From the NCBI GenBank assembly GCA_947624715.1, contig CANQLO010000005.1, forward strand, positions 1-64,000: DNA of 64,000 nucleotides, written 5' to 3'. Within the stretch, counting starts at the first letter, position 1. Each line of letters opens with the position of its first letter. Below the pieces are notes generated by a model. The model was not told the DNA's origin, did no database searches, and saw nothing but the letters and a program-made list of their open reading frames with translations. Positions 15,637 through 24,436 of the stretch are shown piece by piece. A program made the translations under genes and the position numbers. This stretch comes from an uncultured Clostridia bacterium. GTDB lineage: Bacteria; Bacillota_A; Clostridia; TANB77; CAG-508.

Positions 15637-17889
15637 ATGTTAAAAGTATTGAAAAATCTTAAAGAATCATGGATATTAGTATTTTCAATAATTATACTAT
15701 TATGTATTCAAGCAGCGGCTGATTTAAATCTTCCAAACTTTACATCAGAAATTGTAAATGTTGGAATACAACAAAGTGGAATAGAAAATACAGCACCAGA
15801 AGTTATCAGAAAATCCACACTTGATAATATAATGTATTTTACAGAAGCAGATGAGAAAATTATTGACAAATATGAACTTTTAGAAAAAAATGAAGATAAC
15901 ATAAAACAATATCCTTTACTTGAAAGTGAAGATATATATGTTTTAAAAAATATATCAAGTGATGAATTAAATGAACTTAATAAAAATTTAGAAAAACCTT
16001 TAATGATACTTAACTTGCTACAAAATGAAGATATACAAAATCAGATAAAAGAATCAATGAAGCAAACGCTAAAAGTTCAAAATTCAGATAGAATGGCGTA
16101 TTTTCTTGAGACAGGTAATTTAATTGATATAATTAAAATGCTACCTAGTGAAGCTACAAATCAAATAATTCAACAAATAGATAGTAAAACTTCAGCAATG
16201 GCTGATACAATAGCAGAACAAAGCGCTAAGGAATTTGTTAAAAACGAATATGATGCAATTGGAGTAGATACAACTAAAATTTCTAATAGATATATGATCA
16301 AAACAGGATTAAAAATGCTTGGAGTTGCATTAGTAAGCATGGCATCTGCAATTTTAATAATGCTATTTTCATCTAAAGTAGCTACTAAATTAGGAAAAAC
16401 ACTTAGGGAGAAAGTTTTTAAAAAATCATTAAGTTTTTCGGATACAGAATTCAAGAAATTTAGTGCAGCATCACTTATCACTAGAAACACGAATGATATA
16501 CAAAGAATACAAGATCTTTTAGCAATGCTCTTTAGAGTTGTAGTATATGCACCAATTATGGCAATAGGAGGCTTGATTGCGGTAATTACATCAAGCAATT
16601 TCTCTATGGCTTGGACTATAGGTTTAGCAATACTTCTAATTCTTATTGTTGTAGGAACATTATTTACAACAACAATGCCAAAGTTTAAACTTATGCAAAC
16701 TTTAATAGATAAATTAAATCAGGTATCTCGTGAAATATTAAAAGGTATCCCAGTAATAAGAGCATTTAATACTCAAAAACGAGAAGAAAAAAGATTTGAT
16801 TTAGCTAATCAAGATTTAATGAAAAATAGTATATTTGTAAATAAAGTAATGAGTTTGATGATGCCATTAATGACATTCATCATGCAAGGTATTATGATTT
16901 TAATAATCTGGGTTGGAGGACACAATATTAATGATGGTGTAATGCAAGTTGGAAATATGATGGCATTTTTACAGTATACAATGCATATTGTAATGAGTTT
17001 CTTATTTATATCAATGATTTCAATAATGCTTCCAAGAGCTTCTGTATCAGCAAATCGTATAAATGAGGTACTAGAAACAGAAACATCTATAATTGATAAG
17101 CCAAAAAGCAAACAAGCTAAATTTGACACAGACAAAAAAGGACTAGTAGAATTTAAAAATGTATCTTTTAAATATCCAGATGCAGAAACAGAATTATTAA
17201 CAGATATAACTTTCACTGCAAAACCGGGAGAAACAACCGCTATAATTGGAAGTACAGGAAGCGGAAAATCAACACTTATAAATTTAATTCCAAGATTTTA
17301 TGATGTAACATCAGGAGAAATTCTTGTTGATGGTGCTAATGTTAAAGATGTACCACAAAAAGAACTACGCAAAAGAATTGGATTTGTGCCACAAAAAGGA
17401 ATGCTTTTCTCTGGAACAATAGAGTCAAATATTAAATATGGAAAGAATATATCTAATGAAGAAATGCAAAAAGCTGCAGAAATTGCTCAAGCTGTTGAAT
17501 TTATAGATACTAAAGAAAATAAATATAAATCCGAAATTGCACAAGGTGGAGATAATGTTTCAGGAGGACAAAAACAAAGACTATCAATAGCAAGAGCTTT
17601 AGCAATAGACCCAGAAATATTTGTTTTTGATGATAGTTTTTCAGCTTTAGATTTGAAAACAGATAGAAATTTAAGAGAAGCTTTAAAAGAAAAAACAGTA
17701 GGAAAAACAGTAATAATAGTAGCACAAAGAGTAAGTACAATTTTAAATGCTGAACAAATTATAGTTTTAGAAGATGGTAAAATTGTGGGAAAAGGAACCC
17801 ATGAAGAACTACTAGAAAATTGTGAAACGTATAGACAAATAGCAACTTCTCAACTATCAGAAGAAGAACTTAAAAAGAAAGGGGTGTAA
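15637..17889 (+). CDS. ABC exporter half-transporter with large extracellular insert
   Basis: 750 aa, longer than the usual about 580. After the first membrane helix an insert of about 150 residues (about 45-215) should face outside, before the rest of the exporter-type membrane domain. The nucleotide domain has Walker A GSTGSGKST, signature VSGGQKQ, and Walker B ending VFDDSFSALD, with Asp in place of the catalytic Glu. The site it forms is therefore degenerate, as in heterodimeric exporters such as TM287/288, BmrCD and LmrCD. It is followed by the partner gene after 5 bases. Substrate unknown; multidrug or peptide export is possible. Confidence 0.9.
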   Translation: MLKVLKNLKESWILVFSIIILLCIQAAADLNLPNFTSEIVNVGIQQSGIENTAPEVIRKSTLDNIMYFTEADEKIIDKYELLEKNEDNIKQYPLLESEDIYVLKNISSDELNELNKNLEKPLMILNLLQNEDIQNQIKESMKQTLKVQNSDRMAYFLETGNLIDIIKMLPSEATNQIIQQIDSKTSAMADTIAEQSAKEFVKNEYDAIGVDTTKISNRYMIKTGLKMLGVALVSMASAILIMLFSSKVATKLGKTLREKVFKKSLSFSDTEFKKFSAASLITRNTNDIQRIQDLLAMLFRVVVYAPIMAIGGLIAVITSSNFSMAWTIGLAILLILIVVGTLFTTTMPKFKLMQTLIDKLNQVSREILKGIPVIRAFNTQKREEKRFDLANQDLMKNSIFVNKVMSLMMPLMTFIMQGIMILIIWVGGHNINDGVMQVGNMMAFLQYTMHIVMSFLFISMISIMLPRASVSANRINEVLETETSIIDKPKSKQAKFDTDKKGLVEFKNVSFKYPDAETELLTDITFTAKPGETTAIIGSTGSGKSTLINLIPRFYDVTSGEILVDGANVKDVPQKELRKRIGFVPQKGMLFSGTIESNIKYGKNISNEEMQKAAEIAQAVEFIDTKENKYKSEIAQGGDNVSGGQKQRLSIARALAIDPEIFVFDDSFSALDLKTDRNLREALKEKTVGKTVIIVAQRVSTILNAEQIIVLEDGKIVGKGTHEELLENCETYRQIATSQLSEEELKKKGV

Positions 17890-17894
17890 AGTTT

Positions 17895-19709
17895 ATGCCG
17901 GGACCAATGAGACCAAGATCTAAAAATCATGGATTAGAAAAAGCAAAAGATTTTAAAGGTGCAATGGGAAAGCTTTTAAAAAATTATTTAATAGATTATA
18001 AATGGCAATTACTTATTGTAATAATATTTGCAATAGGAAGTACTATATTTACAATTGTGGGTCCTAAGATATTAGGTAATGCAACTACAGAAATATATAC
18101 AGGCTTGATGAATAAACTATCAGGTGGCTCAGGAATAAACTTTGAAAATATTGCACATATTTTATTAACACTTATCACTATATATGTCATAAGTTCAACA
18201 TTTTCTGCTATTCAGGGGTTCGTTATGACAAATGTATCACAGAAAATGACATATAGTATACGTAATGATTTAGCACAAAAAATAAATAAATTGCCGATGA
18301 AATTTTTTGATACAAAAACAGATGGAGAAATTTTATCTATTATTACTAATGATATAGACACTCTTTCTATGAGCTTAAATCAAAGCATTACACAAATCAT
18401 AACATCAGTATGCACAGTTATTGGTATATTAGTTATGATGCTTTCAATAAGTGTTCCAATGACATTTATATCTTTGATAATTTTACCAATTACGGCTGGA
18501 ATGGTTGGAATTATAGTAAAAAAATCACAAAAATATTTCAAAGACCAACAAGACTATCTAGGACATGTAAATGGTAGAGTTGAAGAAGCTTATGGTGGAT
18601 TTAATGTAATTAAGGCATTTAATGGTGAAGAAAAGACTATAGAAGCTTTTGAAAAAGAAAATGAAGAATTATATAATGCAGGATGGAGAGCACAATTTTT
18701 GTCAGGACTTATGAGACCAATTATGAATTTTTTAGGTAATTTATCATATGTTGCAGTTTCAATATTGGGAGGATATTTTGCTATAAGAGGTAGAATCACA
18801 GTTGGAGACATACAATCGTTTATACAATATAGCAGACAGTTTAATCAACCAATAGCACAAGTTGCAGAAATATCAGCTATATTGCAGGAAATGGCAGCAG
18901 CTTCTGAAAGAATATTTAATTTCTTAGAAGAAAAAGAAGAAGTGCAACATATTAGAAATGCTAAGAAAGTTGGAGATTTAAAAGGAAACATTAAATTTGA
19001 AAATGTTAAGTTTGGATATGATGATGATAAGATAATAATCAACAACTTCAATGCTGATGTAAAAGAAGGACAAAAAGTTGCAATAGTCGGACCGACAGGA
19101 GCAGGAAAAACAACTATGGTAAAACTATTAATGAGGTTCTATGACTTAAATGATGGAGCAATCTACATAGACGGAAATAATATTGCAGATTACAATAGAG
19201 GAGATATAAGAGAATTATTTGGAATGGTACTTCAAGATACTTGGCTATTTAATGGAACTGTTAAAGAAAACATTAAGTATGGTAGACCAGATGCAACAGA
19301 TAGTGAAGTTATAGAGGCAGCGAAAGCAGCAAATGTACATCATTTCATAAAAACACTTCCAAATGGGTATAACATGGTACTTAATGAAGAAACATCAAAT
19401 ATATCAGCAGGACAAAAACAGTTGCTTACAATAGCGAGAGTAATTTTAGCAAATCCAAAGATATTAATTTTAGATGAAGCAACTTCAAGTATAGATACAA
19501 GAACAGAAATAAAAATACAAGAAGCTATGGATAATTTAATGAAGGGAAGAACAAGTTTTATAATTGCACATAGATTATCAACAATAAAAAATGCTGATTT
19601 AATATTAGTAATGCAACATGGAGATATTGTAGAACAAGGAAATCACGAAGAATTATTAGCACGAAATGGTGAATATGCTAAACTTTATAATTCTCAATTT
19701 GAAGAATAA
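17895..19709 (+). CDS. ABC exporter half-transporter, catalytic partner
   Basis: 604 aa: membrane domain (about residues 30-340) then nucleotide domain with Walker A GPTGAGKTT, LQDTWLF Q-loop region, signature ISAGQKQ, Walker B LILDEATSSID with the catalytic Glu, and the switch His in IIAHRLST. With the upstream protein it should form a heterodimer with one active and one degenerate ATP site. It starts 5 bases after the upstream stop, so the two are co-translated. The palindromic repeat at 19727 lies just after the gene. Confidence 0.92.
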   Translation: MPGPMRPRSKNHGLEKAKDFKGAMGKLLKNYLIDYKWQLLIVIIFAIGSTIFTIVGPKILGNATTEIYTGLMNKLSGGSGINFENIAHILLTLITIYVISSTFSAIQGFVMTNVSQKMTYSIRNDLAQKINKLPMKFFDTKTDGEILSIITNDIDTLSMSLNQSITQIITSVCTVIGILVMMLSISVPMTFISLIILPITAGMVGIIVKKSQKYFKDQQDYLGHVNGRVEEAYGGFNVIKAFNGEEKTIEAFEKENEELYNAGWRAQFLSGLMRPIMNFLGNLSYVAVSILGGYFAIRGRITVGDIQSFIQYSRQFNQPIAQVAEISAILQEMAAASERIFNFLEEKEEVQHIRNAKKVGDLKGNIKFENVKFGYDDDKIIINNFNADVKEGQKVAIVGPTGAGKTTMVKLLMRFYDLNDGAIYIDGNNIADYNRGDIRELFGMVLQDTWLFNGTVKENIKYGRPDATDSEVIEAAKAANVHHFIKTLPNGYNMVLNEETSNISAGQKQLLTIARVILANPKILILDEATSSIDTRTEIKIQEAMDNLMKGRTSFIIAHRLSTIKNADLILVMQHGDIVEQGNHEELLARNGEYAKLYNSQFEE

Positions 19710-19710
19710 A

Positions 19711-19840
19711 TTAGTATTCACAGAACATAAATATAGTTATTTTCGAAAATGCCGCGTAGCTGAAGCGACAACCGTTAGGTTGCTCGCGCGGGCATCGCTT
19801 GAGAAAATAACTATATTTATGTAATTGACGTGAATACTAA
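19711..19840. repeat. Intergenic palindromic repeat, copy 1 (nested in an outer inverted repeat)
   Basis: The repeat body at 19727-19820 has ends ATAAATATAGTTATTTTC and AAAATAACTATATTTAT. Its core is GC-rich (GCGTAGCTGAAGCGACAACC and on), in reverse orientation to copies 2 to 4. It is nested within outer arms TTAGTATTCAC (19711-19721) and GTGAATACTAA (19830-19840). The outer arms may be the original terminator loop into which the element inserted. Confidence 0.75.
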
Positions 19841-19851
19841 TCCTATGCTTC

Positions 19852-20433
19852 TTAATTATCCAAAATCTTAAATAATAAATCAGCAAGTTCATCTTCATTA
19901 AAAACAGATTTTATACTTGCATCTAGAAGCTCATTAGTATTAACATTTTGAAGGTCTAGACTATATCCATTTTTAAGAGCAAGTTGTCTTAAAAATTCTC
20001 TAGTTGTTCTACCATTTCCTTCTCTAAAAGGATGAAGAACATTGAGTTCAGCCCAGTAATAAGCTAATCTTTTGGAAAGACTTTCTTTATCTAATCCTTC
20101 TAAATAATTTTCATCTTTTAATTTATCAAATAATTTAACAATTTCGGTATCTATGTATTGATAATCAGCAAAGCTAAAATTATCTTTAGCAATGTTTTCT
20201 AATCTAAACTTACCAGCAAAAGGGTAGATGTCTTCAAATAAAAATTTATGTATGCTAACAAAATGATTAACATCAAAAATTCCAGTAATACCTTTCTTGT
20301 GAAGAGCCAAAAGTTTAATTGCAACAACTTGCTTTTCGTAGTTAGAAAGTATTACTGGATCTTTTATATCTAATTTATTTATAAGTATATTTGAATTTTC
20401 ATAGCAATATATTGAATTTCTTGCTTCGTACAT
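19852..20433 (-). CDS. Fic-domain AMP-transferase toxin
   Basis: 193 aa. The Fic motif HPFREGNGR is intact (catalytic His, then the phosphate-binding EGNGR), with FAGKFR upstream as in the flap region of the family. Fic proteins transfer AMP from ATP to hydroxyl side chains of targets such as gyrase and topoisomerase IV. No inhibitory (S/T)xxxE(G/N) helix is seen inside the protein. The neighbouring small gene supplies one, which makes this a class I system like VbhT/VbhA. Runs opposite to the flanking genes. Confidence 0.9.
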   Translation of the reverse strand: MYEARNSIYCYENSNILINKLDIKDPVILSNYEKQVVAIKLLALHKKGITGIFDVNHFVSIHKFLFEDIYPFAGKFRLENIAKDNFSFADYQYIDTEIVKLFDKLKDENYLEGLDKESLSKRLAYYWAELNVLHPFREGNGRTTREFLRQLALKNGYSLDLQNVNTNELLDASIKSVFNEDELADLLFKILDN

Positions 20434-20533
20434 ACTAAATCTATTTCCTTCCTAGAAAAATAATTTTCGAACTATTATAAAAATAAATAAAATGGTAAAC
20501 TCTAATAAAAAGATAATTATGGCATTACTAAAA

Positions 20534-20740
20534 TTAGAAAATCACTTTCTTAAAAGAAGAGATAGCATCATTTTTAAAATTTGATAAAGCAGATTCTAAA
20601 GTAATTTTGTTGTTAGCAAAATCATTTAAAACACTAACATCTCTTTCATTTAAAATTTGGTTTTCCATTTCCATAGATGTTTTTATATTATTAATTATAA
20701 TTTCATTTCTATTTTCTATAGTTTTCATAATAAAATTCAT
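20534..20740 (-). CDS. Fic antitoxin (VbhA-like)
   Basis: 64-68 aa. It contains SMEMENQIL, which matches the class I Fic inhibitory motif (S/T)xxxE(G/N). The Glu is expected to reach into the Fic ATP pocket and block AMP transfer. The following LNDFANNKITLESALSNF fits antitoxin VbhA. Start is either 20740 (AAGGA directly adjacent) or the second ATG at 20728 (better spaced). It precedes the toxin gene by about 100 bases in the same direction. Confidence 0.75.
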   Translation of the reverse strand: MNFIMKTIENRNEIIINNIKTSMEMENQILNERDVSVLNDFANNKITLESALSNFKNDAISSFKKVIF

Positions 20741-21031
20741 TCCTTTCTATTATCGTTTATAAGGTACACATAGAAGTAAAAAAATAATTTCACTTAAGCA
20801 TTGATTATCTCTAATCAAAATAACCACTACACTTATATTATACCATAAATTACAGCAAAAATCCAGTATTTTGCAAAAAAAGTCGCCCTCAATCTTCAAT
20901 TTGACAAAAATGAAAATTTTATAAAAGTGTATAAAAAATATTGACTTACATATAATAGTATAGTACAATATAAAGTACAATAAGAAGTACAAAAAAATGT
21001 ACTTGATTTTTATAGTAAAGAGGTGATTTAT
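20741..21031 (+). promoter_or_regulatory. Divergent region with yefM promoter/operator
   Basis: No gene. A promoter reads TTGACT, 17 bases, TACAAT (about 20942-20970). It is followed by repeated GTAC half-sites (AGTACAATATAAAGTAC, then AGTACAAAAAAATGTACT) at about 20962-21005, like the TGTACA palindromes bound by YefM. Autoregulation by the YefM-YoeB complex is likely. Confidence 0.6.
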
Positions 21032-21295
21032 ATGTTAGCAGTCAATTATTCAACGATTAGAAGTAATTTAAAAGATTATTGCGACAAGGCAACTGATGAA
21101 AACGAAACAGTAATAGTAACTAGAAAAGACGAAAAAAATGTTGTTTTAATTAGTCTTGAACAATATAATGAACTTGTAAGAAATATGAAAAATACCGAAT
21201 ATTTGAATAAAATAGATAGAGCATTAAAACAAGTTGAAGAGGGCAAAGTTGTTGTCAAAACAATTGAGGAATTGGAGGCAATGACAAATGAGTAA
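21032..21295 (+). CDS. yefM: YefM-type antitoxin
   Basis: 87 aa from ATG 21032 (AAAGAGGTG upstream). MLAVNYSTIRSNLKDYCDKA, then ETVIVTRKDEKNVVLISLEQY, is the Phd/YefM DNA-binding domain. The acidic C-terminal tail (TIEELEAMTNE) wraps the toxin. It overlaps yoeB by 8 bases, so the two are translated together. Acts as autorepressor and toxin inhibitor. Confidence 0.92.
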   Translation: MLAVNYSTIRSNLKDYCDKATDENETVIVTRKDEKNVVLISLEQYNELVRNMKNTEYLNKIDRALKQVEEGKVVVKTIEELEAMTNE

Positions 21296-21551
21296 TATTT
21301 TTGCAGATGAGGCTTGGGAAGATTATACAGACTGGCAAATAATGGACAAAAAAATAGCAATTAAAATAAATGAACTAATAAAAGACATCAATAGAAATGG
21401 TTTAAGTCAAGGAATAGGAAAGCCGGAGCCTTTGAAACATAGAAAGGCATGGAGTAGGCGAATAACACAAGAGCATAGACTTGTATATAATCTTGATGAA
21501 AATAAGAATCTTGTTATACTATCTTGTAAAGGTCACTATGAAGGCAAATAG
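21288..21551 (+). CDS. yoeB: YoeB-type mRNA interferase toxin
   Basis: 87 aa, the family length. EAWEDYTDWQ, INELIKDINRNG, GKPEPLKH, WSRRITQEHRLVY and the C-terminal SCKGHYEGK are YoeB marks; they include the catalytic Glu, Arg and His region. It cuts mRNA in the ribosomal A site when freed from YefM. Second toxin pair within 2 kb, beside Fic. Confidence 0.93.
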   Translation: MSNIFADEAWEDYTDWQIMDKKIAIKINELIKDINRNGLSQGIGKPEPLKHRKAWSRRITQEHRLVYNLDENKNLVILSCKGHYEGK

Positions 21552-21623
21552 TTATAAAGTTAGTTAAGTGAAAAAGTACAAAACAATGTTATAATACGTA
21601 AAGTAGCTAGAGAAGGTGAGAGG

Positions 21624-22829
21624 ATGAAAAAAATATATATTATCTTAATAGTAGTAATTCTAATCATTATATTAGGATGTGGAATTTTTATATTTGTAGA
21701 TAAACAAAAAGAAAAACAGGAAGATGCAGTAGCATTGACTTTAAAGGATGATTTAACAGTTGAATTTGACTCAAAAGTTAAAGTATCAGATTTTATAGAA
21801 GATTTGCAAGGAGAGCTAATAGATGATTTTGAAGTAGATACAGGAAAAGTAGGAACTCAAACAGTAAGTTTTGACTATAAAAGCATTAGAAATAAAAAGA
21901 AAACAAAATCATTTGAAATAAATATTGTAGATACCACAAAACCTATGATATATATGAATAATACTGTAACTGTAAAACAAGGATATACTGGAAACATAAC
22001 AGATTTAATATTTAGTGGAGACAATAGCGACTCTACTCCAGAAAGAAAAATAACAGGAGAATATGATGTGAATACAGTAGGAGATTATAAACTTAATTTT
22101 AGCATAAAAGATAAAAGTGGAAATGAAGCATCTCAAGATTTTACTCTAAAAGTAGTAAAACCTACATCTGGAACAGGAAGTACACAAACAGCAAGTAAAA
22201 TATCTTTTTCAGATGCAATAAATAGATATAAAAATGATAATACAAAAATAGGAATAGATGTATCACAATGGCAAGGTAATATAGATTGGAAAAAGGTAAA
22301 AGAAGCAGGAGCAGAGTTTGCTATTATAAGAATAGGATACCAAAAAGATTATGATGCAGATCATGTTTTAGATCCATATTTTTTAGAAAATATTAAAGGA
22401 GCCCAAGAGCAGGGACTAGATATTGGAATATATTTTTATTCATATGCTAAGAAAAGGAAAGAGGCAGAAAAACAAGCAAACTGGGTTGCAGATAATTTAA
22501 AAGGATACAATATAAATTTACCAGTTGCATTTGACTGGGAAAGCTGGAATTCCTTTGTAAAATGTAATATGAGTTTCTATGATATAAATAAAGTTGCTGA
22601 AACATTTGTAAAGACATTAGAAAATAGAGGATTTACTGGTTCTTTATATGGAAGTAGAAATTATTTACAAAGAGTTTGGTATACTGATAGATTTGAAAAT
22701 ATTTGGCTTGCACATTATACAAAAGAAACTGATTATGATAAAAAATATTATATGTGGCAATTTTGCAATACAGGCAGAATTGATGGCATAAATGGAGATG
22801 TAGATATAGATATTTATGTAAAGAAGTAG
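21624..22829 (+). CDS. GH25 lysozyme with membrane anchor and Ig-like domain
   Basis: 401 aa. An N-terminal membrane helix (IIYIILIVVILIIILGC region, residues 4-26) is followed by two beta-sandwich stretches (about 35-105 and 106-170; the second ends DKSGNEASQDFTLKVV, as in bacterial Ig-like or HYR domains). The C-terminal GH25 domain begins IGIDVSQWQGNIDW. It has the catalytic pair in FDWESW, YFYSYAK and ends YMWQF...DGINGDVDIDIY. It cleaves the glycan chain of peptidoglycan at the outer face. ATG after GGTGAGAGG. It could serve growth-related wall remodelling. Confidence 0.9.
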   Translation: MKKIYIILIVVILIIILGCGIFIFVDKQKEKQEDAVALTLKDDLTVEFDSKVKVSDFIEDLQGELIDDFEVDTGKVGTQTVSFDYKSIRNKKKTKSFEINIVDTTKPMIYMNNTVTVKQGYTGNITDLIFSGDNSDSTPERKITGEYDVNTVGDYKLNFSIKDKSGNEASQDFTLKVVKPTSGTGSTQTASKISFSDAINRYKNDNTKIGIDVSQWQGNIDWKKVKEAGAEFAIIRIGYQKDYDADHVLDPYFLENIKGAQEQGLDIGIYFYSYAKKRKEAEKQANWVADNLKGYNINLPVAFDWESWNSFVKCNMSFYDINKVAETFVKTLENRGFTGSLYGSRNYLQRVWYTDRFENIWLAHYTKETDYDKKYYMWQFCNTGRIDGINGDVDIDIYVKK

Positions 22830-22884
22830 TAGATATAGATAAACTTCAAAAATTATGCCATATATTAGAAACTGAAAATTAGTA

Positions 22885-22925
22885 AAATAAATATCCTCTA
22901 TACTTAGCAAAGTATGAGGATATTG
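22885..22925. terminator. Bidirectional terminator
   Basis: ATATCCTCTATACTT pairs with AAGTATGAGGATAT around AGCA, with a T-run beyond; it separates two convergent genes. Confidence 0.75.
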
Positions 22926-22957
22926 TATTTTTTTAGCTAGTTTTTAAGATGCCAATT

Positions 22958-24133
22958 TTAATGTCTTGGAGATTCTCCTGGTAAAGGTCTATCGCTTCTA
23001 TCAGGAATTCTTGATTCATATTCTGCAACATTTACTATGTCGTCTTCAGTTAACTCATTAAAATCTTTTCCATTATATTCTTCAGTTACTGCATCTAATA
23101 AATCATTTTTATCCATATCATATCTCTCTGCAACTTCAGCAATTAAATCTGTATTTTCAATAGATGGGTTATAGTGAGTATCCATAATTTGTTCTTGTTT
23201 AACTCTTTCTTCAGAATAAGTTCTGTTAGGAATTGATATTGCAGGCATTTGTTCAGTGGTAATAGCTCCTCTTGCATAGAAGGTTGTTTTATCAGTAGAA
23301 CCGCTATCACATAAACCAATAACTTGATCTCTATTTACATCACTTTGTGTATCTTTTAATCTAAAAGCACAAAGTACACGAGCTTCTTTTATTTCACCAT
23401 TTTCTTGCATTAAGCTAACTGCTGGAACATCTTTTAGATATTCAATTCTATCTTGACTAATTTCTTCTGCATAGCCTTTATCATCTATTCCCATTAATCT
23501 ATATTGATTTCCAGAAGTTTTTATAATTTGATAAGAAACATAATTTTCACCAATAACTTGTCCCATATTATAATAAGTACTTACTTTAGTGTTGGCGTCA
23601 ATTCTATCATATTGAGAACCACCTAAGCTATCAGCTTTCATTTTTAATTCTAAATTACTATCAATAGTCGCAGAATATAATATTGAATCTCTTGATAAAC
23701 CAAGAGACAAAGAAGCTTCATCAACTTGTCTATCTAGTTCTTTTAATTCAGAAAGAGAAACTTTTTCTTTATTATTTCTTAAACCTTCTAACTGAGATAA
23801 ATTATCTTCTAATTCTGATGTATCCATTCCAATAGCTTGCAAAGATTCAATCTTATCTCTATCTACATCTATTTTATCTAATTCGTCATCATAAAATTCA
23901 TGAGATTCTTTTCCAGTTACTCTATCAAAAATTGTTACATCAAAAACAACTTTATCACCATCTAACTTATTGTATGATATATCTATTACATCTAAATTAC
24001 CTTGTCTAATTCCAGCAGATAGTTCATTTTGTACTCTTTGTGATATCATATCTTTTGTACCTTGTAAAATGTCTATTTGCGTACTAGAATTTAATCCCTT
24101 AAAATTTTCTTTCCACATATTATTTTCTTCCAT
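22958..24133 (-). CDS. Uncharacterised 391-aa protein
   Basis: Not recognised. The protein is acidic, without membrane segments or signal peptide. The N-terminal third is MWKENFKGLNSSTQIDILQG, then a helical stretch and DKVVFDVTIFDRVTGKESHEF. The middle (about 95-140) is coiled-coil-like (DTSELEDNLSQLEGL). Later comes YQIIKTSGNQYRLMGIDDKG, and the C-terminus is EYESRIPDRSDRPLPGESPR. Start at 24133 follows AGAAAGGA. The low-complexity helical layout is reminiscent of cargo genes on mobile elements, but nothing proves this. Confidence 0.6.
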   Translation of the reverse strand: MEENNMWKENFKGLNSSTQIDILQGTKDMISQRVQNELSAGIRQGNLDVIDISYNKLDGDKVVFDVTIFDRVTGKESHEFYDDELDKIDVDRDKIESLQAIGMDTSELEDNLSQLEGLRNNKEKVSLSELKELDRQVDEASLSLGLSRDSILYSATIDSNLELKMKADSLGGSQYDRIDANTKVSTYYNMGQVIGENYVSYQIIKTSGNQYRLMGIDDKGYAEEISQDRIEYLKDVPAVSLMQENGEIKEARVLCAFRLKDTQSDVNRDQVIGLCDSGSTDKTTFYARGAITTEQMPAISIPNRTYSEERVKQEQIMDTHYNPSIENTDLIAEVAERYDMDKNDLLDAVTEEYNGKDFNELTEDDIVNVAEYESRIPDRSDRPLPGESPRH

Positions 24134-24436
24134 ATTTTTTTCCTTTCTAAAAAAGAGTTAACAACTTTAAATATTTTTTTATAAAACTAATTAAATTATA
24201 ACATATTTAGAAAAAATAGTAAATAGTATAAAATTTACTTGTTTTAAATTAAAGAAATAACAAAAAAATATTGACATCACAAAACAAATGTTTTATAATA
24301 TGAATAGTTATTTTTTTAAGCCTTGTTGTCACGAGCAACCTAACGGTTGTCGCTTCAGCTACGTGGCATTTTCAAAAATAACTATATTTATGTAATCAAA
24401 TTATTGCTGTGAATTATAATATTTGGGGGATTAAAC
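24134..24436 (+). promoter_or_regulatory. uvrA promoter and leader containing a palindromic repeat
   Basis: TTGACA (24271-24276), 17 bases, TATAAT (24294-24299). Palindromic repeat copy 2 (24304-24391) begins about 5 bases later, so it should be transcribed as part of the uvrA 5' leader and fold into a long hairpin. No LexA-like site was recognised. Confidence 0.65.
24304..24391. repeat. Intergenic palindromic repeat, copy 2
   Basis: Left arm ATAGTTATTTTTTTAAG (its first bases are truncated or diverged); core TTGTTGTCACGAGCAACCTA and CGCTTCAGCTACGTGGC; right arm AAAAATAACTATATTTAT. Confidence 0.75.
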
